This document shows positions 60,104-64,000 of a stretch of DNA of 64,000 bases, piece by piece (position 1 is the first letter of the stretch; every line of letters begins with the position of its first letter). The stretch is from Petrimonas mucosa. Lineage in GTDB: Bacteria; Bacteroidota; Bacteroidia; Bacteroidales; Dysgonomonadaceae. The DNA lies in assembly GCF_900095795.1 (NCBI RefSeq), contig NZ_LT608328.1, positions 675,001 to 739,000 on the forward strand. The letters run 5' to 3'. Under the pieces are notes generated by a model that saw only the letters and a list, made by a program, of their open reading frames with translations, ran no database searches and was not told where the DNA came from. Both the position numbers and the translations under genes were made by a program.

Positions 60104-61159
60104 GGTTGCCATCTTCTTTGCCGCAGCCCGGTCGGTTTTACCGTTGCCTGTCTGGGGAATCTTCTCCACCGTGAAAATGTGCCGTGGTTGTTGCCGGCGC
60201 TGAAGATGGCGGGCACAGATATCCTTCACCGTCGAGGTCTCCGACGGGGAGGTGACAAGCAATACCATCGCCTCGCCCAGTCTCGGATCGGGCACTGAAG
60301 TGACTGCATAAGCAGTGCCGATGTGTGGCCTTAACAGCTCCTCCACCGCTTCGATCTGTATCTTGATGCCTCCGCTGTTGATCACATTGTCGCTTCGCCC
60401 CAGGATACGGAAGGTGCCGTCAGGACCCATCTCGGCAATATCGTTGGTGATGACCGGTCTGTCTGATATGCGTGGAGCATTGATAACCAGGGTGCCCGTT
60501 TCAGACAGCGTTACACCGACACCCGGCAGGGGGGTATACCGGTCGCTGGCCTCCTTGCCGTTGATCCTGCGCAGCGCAATATGCGATACCGTTTCGGTCA
60601 TTCCATAGGTGGAGTAGATGGGATTGGGAAATGCTCTCAGTGCCTCTTCCAGCTGTGAATCGACAGCCCCGCCTCCAATGATCAGCCTGCCGATCCTGCT
60701 TAACCGAACCCGCTCCTCCTCCCTGCCTAGGGAGTTGTGGACCTGTAATGGAACCATGGCGGCAAACTCCGTCTGCCGGCAGATATCCGATAATGGATAT
60801 CCCGACGGTTCCGTCACCAGCAGGTTGAGTCCCCCATAAATGGCCCGTACCGCCATCATCTTCCCTGCAATATACTCCAGGGGCAGGCACAACAGGGCGG
60901 TCATGCCTGCTGTCAGCTCCAGAAACTCACAGGTGATCGCAGCACTCTGCAACATCTGCTCCTTGCGTACGGTGATCGTTTTCGGTCTGCCGGTGGAGCC
61001 TGATGTATTGAGGGTAAGCAGTGGGGAGGGGGAGTACCACTCCTTCAGGAAGAGGGCCAGCCGGCGATGGAAGAGCGACACTCCGGCAAACGGGGGCAAG
61101 GTTTCGGCCAGAAAGGCTTCCCGTTGATAACAGATATCCTCAATCGTGATCTGTTCCAT
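60062..61159 (-). CDS. menE: o-Succinylbenzoate-CoA ligase (365 aa)
   Basis: Adenylate-forming enzyme of menaquinone synthesis. It shows the phosphate-binding loop LNTSGSTGRPKTITVRKEQM, STYGMTETVSHIALR, and the C-terminal hinge FRILGRSDNVINSGGIKI. The length is short compared with ~450-490 in other phyla, but this is normal for Bacteroidetes. Its start overlaps menC by 20 bases. It is the last gene of the menDBCE row. Confidence 0.93.
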   Translation of the reverse strand: MEQITIEDICYQREAFLAETLPPFAGVSLFHRRLALFLKEWYSPSPLLTLNTSGSTGRPKTITVRKEQMLQSAAITCEFLELTAGMTALLCLPLEYIAGKMMAVRAIYGGLNLLVTEPSGYPLSDICRQTEFAAMVPLQVHNSLGREEERVRLSRIGRLIIGGGAVDSQLEEALRAFPNPIYSTYGMTETVSHIALRRINGKEASDRYTPLPGVGVTLSETGTLVINAPRISDRPVITNDIAEMGPDGTFRILGRSDNVINSGGIKIQIEAVEELLRPHIGTAYAVTSVPDPRLGEAMVLLVTSPSETSTVKDICARHLQRRQQPRHIFTVEKIPQTGNGKTDRAAAKKMATLLSLSSLAGRSAQ

Positions 61160-62204
61160 GCAGCATCAGGCTACTATCGGGAAAAGATCCCGAGGGGTTA
61201 AACCACAGATTCTCCTCCCTCACTTCCAGAGGAAGGGGAATATTGTTCAGGTAGAGAGAGCCGGTACCGAGTCCCTGGTGCAGCCGATTGTCGAGGGTGG
61301 CACACCACTGTGCGATGCTGTTGAGTCCGATATTTGACTCCAGGGCGGAGGTGATCCACCAGCCGATACCCAGCTCGCCGGCCAGTGCTATCCATTCGCT
61401 GCATCCGGTGATGCCACCGTGCAGCGTGGGCTTCAATACGATATAGTGAGGACGGATCGTCTCCAGCAGTTGCCTTTTTTCGTCCGGCCGACAGATGCCG
61501 ATAAGCTCCTCGTCGAGTGCCACGGGCAGCGGTGATGCTTTGCAGATCCTGGCCATCACTCCATGCTGGCCGGCTTTGACGGGCTGTTCAATGGAGTGGA
61601 TATCCAGTTTGGCCAGCCGGTGAAGTATCGCTTCACTATTTTCGGGTGAAAAGGCTCCGTTGGCATCTACCCGGAGGGTTATCTCCGGATGGCTTCTACG
61701 GATAAAGTGCAGCAGTTCCAGCTCCTCTTCGAAACTGATTGCCCCGATCTTCAGCTTGATACAGCGGAATCCCCTTTGCAGCAGATTCTCGGCCTGCTGT
61801 CTCATGTTGTCGAAACTGCCCATCCAGACCAGTCCATTGATGGGAAGTCCCTCTTCGCCCCGGCTGAAAGGGGTCTCCCAAAGTTGCCATGAACGTTGCC
61901 GGTAGTGTCGCATCGCACTCTCCAGCCCGAAGAGGATAGAGGGATAGGGCCGCAGCAGTTCGGTATCCAGTTGTTGCTGCTCTTCGACAAGGCGACAGAA
62001 GTGGCGGAGCCGCTCCTCATAGCGGTCGCCATGGTCGCTGCTCAGACCGGGCAATGGAGCAGACTCGCCGATGCCGATATGCGCCGGATCCTCCGCGTCT
62101 TGCAACACGACATACCAAACCCGGTGCTCGTGATAGATGCCGCGGGAGGTCCCGGCCGGCTTCTTGAAGCGGAGCTTGTGAGGAGTGATCCCGATCGTGA
62201 ACAT
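61140..62204 (-). CDS. menC: o-Succinylbenzoate synthase (354 aa)
   Basis: Enolase-superfamily enzyme that dehydrates SHCHC to o-succinylbenzoate. The acid-base lysine is in CIKLKIGAISFEEE (KxK pattern). Metal ligands are D in LRVDANGAFS, E in SIEQPVKAG and the D-E in VALDEELIG. The second lysine is in YIVLKPTLHGG. It is intact, 12 bp downstream of menB. Confidence 0.94.
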   Translation of the reverse strand: MFTIGITPHKLRFKKPAGTSRGIYHEHRVWYVVLQDAEDPAHIGIGESAPLPGLSSDHGDRYEERLRHFCRLVEEQQQLDTELLRPYPSILFGLESAMRHYRQRSWQLWETPFSRGEEGLPINGLVWMGSFDNMRQQAENLLQRGFRCIKLKIGAISFEEELELLHFIRRSHPEITLRVDANGAFSPENSEAILHRLAKLDIHSIEQPVKAGQHGVMARICKASPLPVALDEELIGICRPDEKRQLLETIRPHYIVLKPTLHGGITGCSEWIALAGELGIGWWITSALESNIGLNSIAQWCATLDNRLHQGLGTGSLYLNNIPLPLEVREENLWFNPSGSFPDSSLMLHGTDHD

Positions 62205-62216
62205 AGGGTTGTTGGC

Positions 62217-63038
62217 TTAGGGCAGTTTGGGAAATTTCTTGAAGTCGGGCTTCCGTTTTTCCAGGAAGGCCGCTTTTCCCTCCTGTGCCTCCTCGGTGAG
62301 GTAGTAGAGCATGGTGGCATCGCCTGCCAGCTCCTGAATGCCAGCCTGACCGTCGAGCTCTGCGTTGAGGCCTGCCTTGATCATTCTCAATGCCAGCGGG
62401 CTATGTTGCATCATGGTCTCGGCCCACTCCACCACCTCATCCTCGAGTCGGTCGAAAGGCACCACCCTGTTTACCAGTCCCATCTCGAGCGCCTCCTGTG
62501 CGTTGTACTGACGGCAGAGGAACCAGATCTCGCGGGCCTTTTTCTGACCCACGATGCGGGCGAGGTAGGAGGAGCCGAAGCCGGCGTCGAAGCTGCCCAC
62601 GCGGGGGCCTGTCTGGCCGAAAATGGCGTTATCGGAGGCGATGGTAAGGTCACAAACCACGTGGAGCACATGGCCGCCGCCGATAGCGTAACCGTTTACC
62701 ATGGCGATTACCGGTTTGGGGATGGAGCGGATCTGCTTCTGGACATCCAGCACGTTAAGGCGCGGGACGCCATCCTTGCCGATATATCCACCCTTGCCCT
62801 TCACGTTCTGGTCGCCACCCGAGCAGAATGCCTTGTCGCCGGCACCGGTGAGCACCACCACGCTCACCTCTTCCATTTCGCGGCAGAGACGCAGGGCGTC
62901 ACTCATCTCGGAGGTGGTTGTCGGGGTGAAAGCGTTGCGGTAACGTGGGCGGTTGATGGTTATGCGGGCGATACCGTTATAAAAATCAAACAGGATATCT
63001 TCATACTCCTTGATTGGTCTCCATTCTCTTTTTGTCAT
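62217..63038 (-). CDS. menB: 1,4-Dihydroxy-2-naphthoyl-CoA synthase (273 aa)
   Basis: Crotonase-fold enzyme that closes the naphthoquinone ring. Motifs are [36 protein letters not shown], the oxyanion-hole region [23 protein letters not shown], and [19 protein letters not shown]. Length and sequence are typical of MenB. The start overlaps the end of menD by ATGA. Confidence 0.97.
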   Translation of the reverse strand: MTKREWRPIKEYEDILFDFYNGIARITINRPRYRNAFTPTTTSEMSDALRLCREMEEVSVVVLTGAGDKAFCSGGDQNVKGKGGYIGKDGVPRLNVLDVQKQIRSIPKPVIAMVNGYAIGGGHVLHVVCDLTIASDNAIFGQTGPRVGSFDAGFGSSYLARIVGQKKAREIWFLCRQYNAQEALEMGLVNRVVPFDRLEDEVVEWAETMMQHSPLALRMIKAGLNAELDGQAGIQELAGDATMLYYLTEEAQEGKAAFLEKRKPDFKKFPKLP

Positions 63039-64000
63039 ATTCTATTCAATTTGAGTTGTTGGTAATAAGTGGCGATCTGCCGGCTGTTCTCTTCCATCGA
63101 AGTGAACACTTCCAGTAAAACAGGTCTATCCCCTTCACTGTTCATCAGGAGAGGCAAATGTTGCTCCAGCTCTTCTTCGTTGTGTGCGGTCAACACCCGG
63201 AATCCCATCTGCTCTGCCCATATGCGGGCTTCGGTAGTATGTGCCGCCGCCACGTACCGGTCACCTGTTGCCGACCGGTCGAGTCCCGGCAAGGTGTGGA
63301 AGATGCCGCCTCCCCCGTTGTTGTTCAACAGGATGCGGAGTCGGGGGGAGAGGTGTTGGTTCCAGAGGCTGTTCATGTCGTAGAAGAAGCTGAGGTCGCC
63401 CGTCAGCAGGAAGGTGGGCTCTTCCGATACGGCTGCGTAGCCTACTGCCGTTGAGAGTGACCCCTCAATTCCGTTGGTGCCCCGGTTGCAGAAGAGCTGC
63501 ACGCCGGCAGGGAGGTCGAACAGTTGAGCCAGATAGACCGAACTGCTGTTGGCCAGGTGGAGGGCTGCCCCCACGGGAAGCTGCTCAAGAAACCTTTTTG
63601 CCGCAAAGAGATCGGAATAGGCCGGCTCTGGCGCGCTGATCCTTGCAACATGACTCTTCCACGACTCCAGGAATTGGGTACACGCTCCTTGAGGGGCCAT
63701 TGATGCCAACCGTTGCAGAAAATGTGCCGGATCGCAACGGACAATATCGGTCAGCCGCCGGAAGGTGTCGGTCACCTCTCCAGATGGGGAGAGGTGCCAG
63801 AGTTCCCGAAGAGGAGCTTTGCGGATAAACTGCTTCAGGCTTTTGGAGGTAATGTGGCCCCCCAGCGTGATCACCAGTTCGGGTACCAGTTCCTGCTCTT
63901 CCTCCCGGTTACCGGTTCGCAGCAGTGCATCGTAGCGGGCGGTCGGCCCCGCGGGAAGGTTGGCGAGCCGGTCGGCCAGTACCACAACGTGCTGCTGTTC
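63035..64000 (-). CDS. menD: SEPHCHC synthase, C-terminal part (window edge)
   Basis: Thiamine diphosphate enzyme that joins 2-oxoglutarate and isochorismate. About 321 codons lie in the window; the N-terminal part continues beyond base 64000. C-terminal domain features are [35 protein letters not shown] (ThDP-binding GDLSF...N), and [16 protein letters not shown]. It is the first of the four men genes seen, with menB, menC and menE following. Confidence 0.94.
   Translation of the reverse strand, partial: EQQHVVVLADRLANLPAGPTARYDALLRTGNREEEQELVPELVITLGGHITSKSLKQFIRKAPLRELWHLSPSGEVTDTFRRLTDIVRCDPAHFLQRLASMAPQGACTQFLESWKSHVARISAPEPAYSDLFAAKRFLEQLPVGAALHLANSSSVYLAQLFDLPAGVQLFCNRGTNGIEGSLSTAVGYAAVSEEPTFLLTGDLSFFYDMNSLWNQHLSPRLRILLNNNGGGGIFHTLPGLDRSATGDRYVAAAHTTEARIWAEQMGFRVLTAHNEEELEQHLPLLMNSEGDRPVLLEVFTSMEENSRQIATYYQQLKLNRI

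Overview
The window comes from a Bacteroidota chromosome, most likely order Bacteroidales (Dysgonomonadaceae-like at a guess). The reasons are upstream sequences that fit the Bacteroides promoter pattern TTTG / TAnnTTTG, the near absence of Shine-Dalgarno sites, menaquinone (men) genes, a long PurF, and IS types common in this phylum. No rRNA, tRNA or CRISPR array was seen.

Region 1, about 1-21.6 kb, is AT-rich accessory DNA that I read as an integron-like cassette array. A tyrosine recombinase resembling IntI (20303-21145, +) is transcribed away from a row of minus-strand genes. Three long multi-hairpin elements (4611-4905, 8925-9216, 19109-19458) lie downstream of genes and share a ~165-bp module. 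Each of the three complete cassettes begins with GTTNNNN and ends with the inverted complement of its own first 9-10 bases, the relation expected of R' and R'' boxes of integron cassettes. Reading outward from the recombinase: cassette A is an outer-membrane-type beta-barrel protein. Cassette B is a five-gene restriction-modification-like operon (5'-nucleotidase, two methyltransferase subunits, a KilA-N mini-protein, and a GIY-YIG/DEAD helicase). Cassette C holds an Asp-box mini-protein and an Mrr-like nuclease. Cassette D is a zinc-hook AAA ATPase cut off just before its expected ABC signature. Mobile elements have invaded the array: IS1634-like (597-2701), IS21 (6312-8845, 7-bp target duplication), and an IS1380-like element (14742-18280, 5-bp target duplication) that splits the nucleotidase gene and is itself split by a group II intron (15911-17802). 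A second intron copy runs off the left edge.

Region 2, 21.8-37.7 kb, is one large plus-strand efflux operon: ABC ATPase, giant permease with an M1-like and a golvesin-like periplasmic part, TolC-type channel, membrane-fusion lipoprotein, RND pump, a second RND pump fused to an ABC ATPase, and a second ABC-2 permease. Its promoter carries a perfect dyad between the -33 and -7 boxes, which looks like a repressor site.

Region 3, 37.7-64 kb, is ordinary core chromosome: an M24 peptidase, a tail-to-tail two-component pair (sigma-54 activator and hybrid kinase with HPt), a small secreted protein, a purF-phoH-purC-menG-aroE operon, a dGTPase-like protein, a lipoprotein and two small membrane proteins, uvrA, a cation/proton antiporter, a GHL10-type lipoprotein, a THUMP RNA methyltransferase, and menD-menB-menC-menE, with menD running off the right edge.
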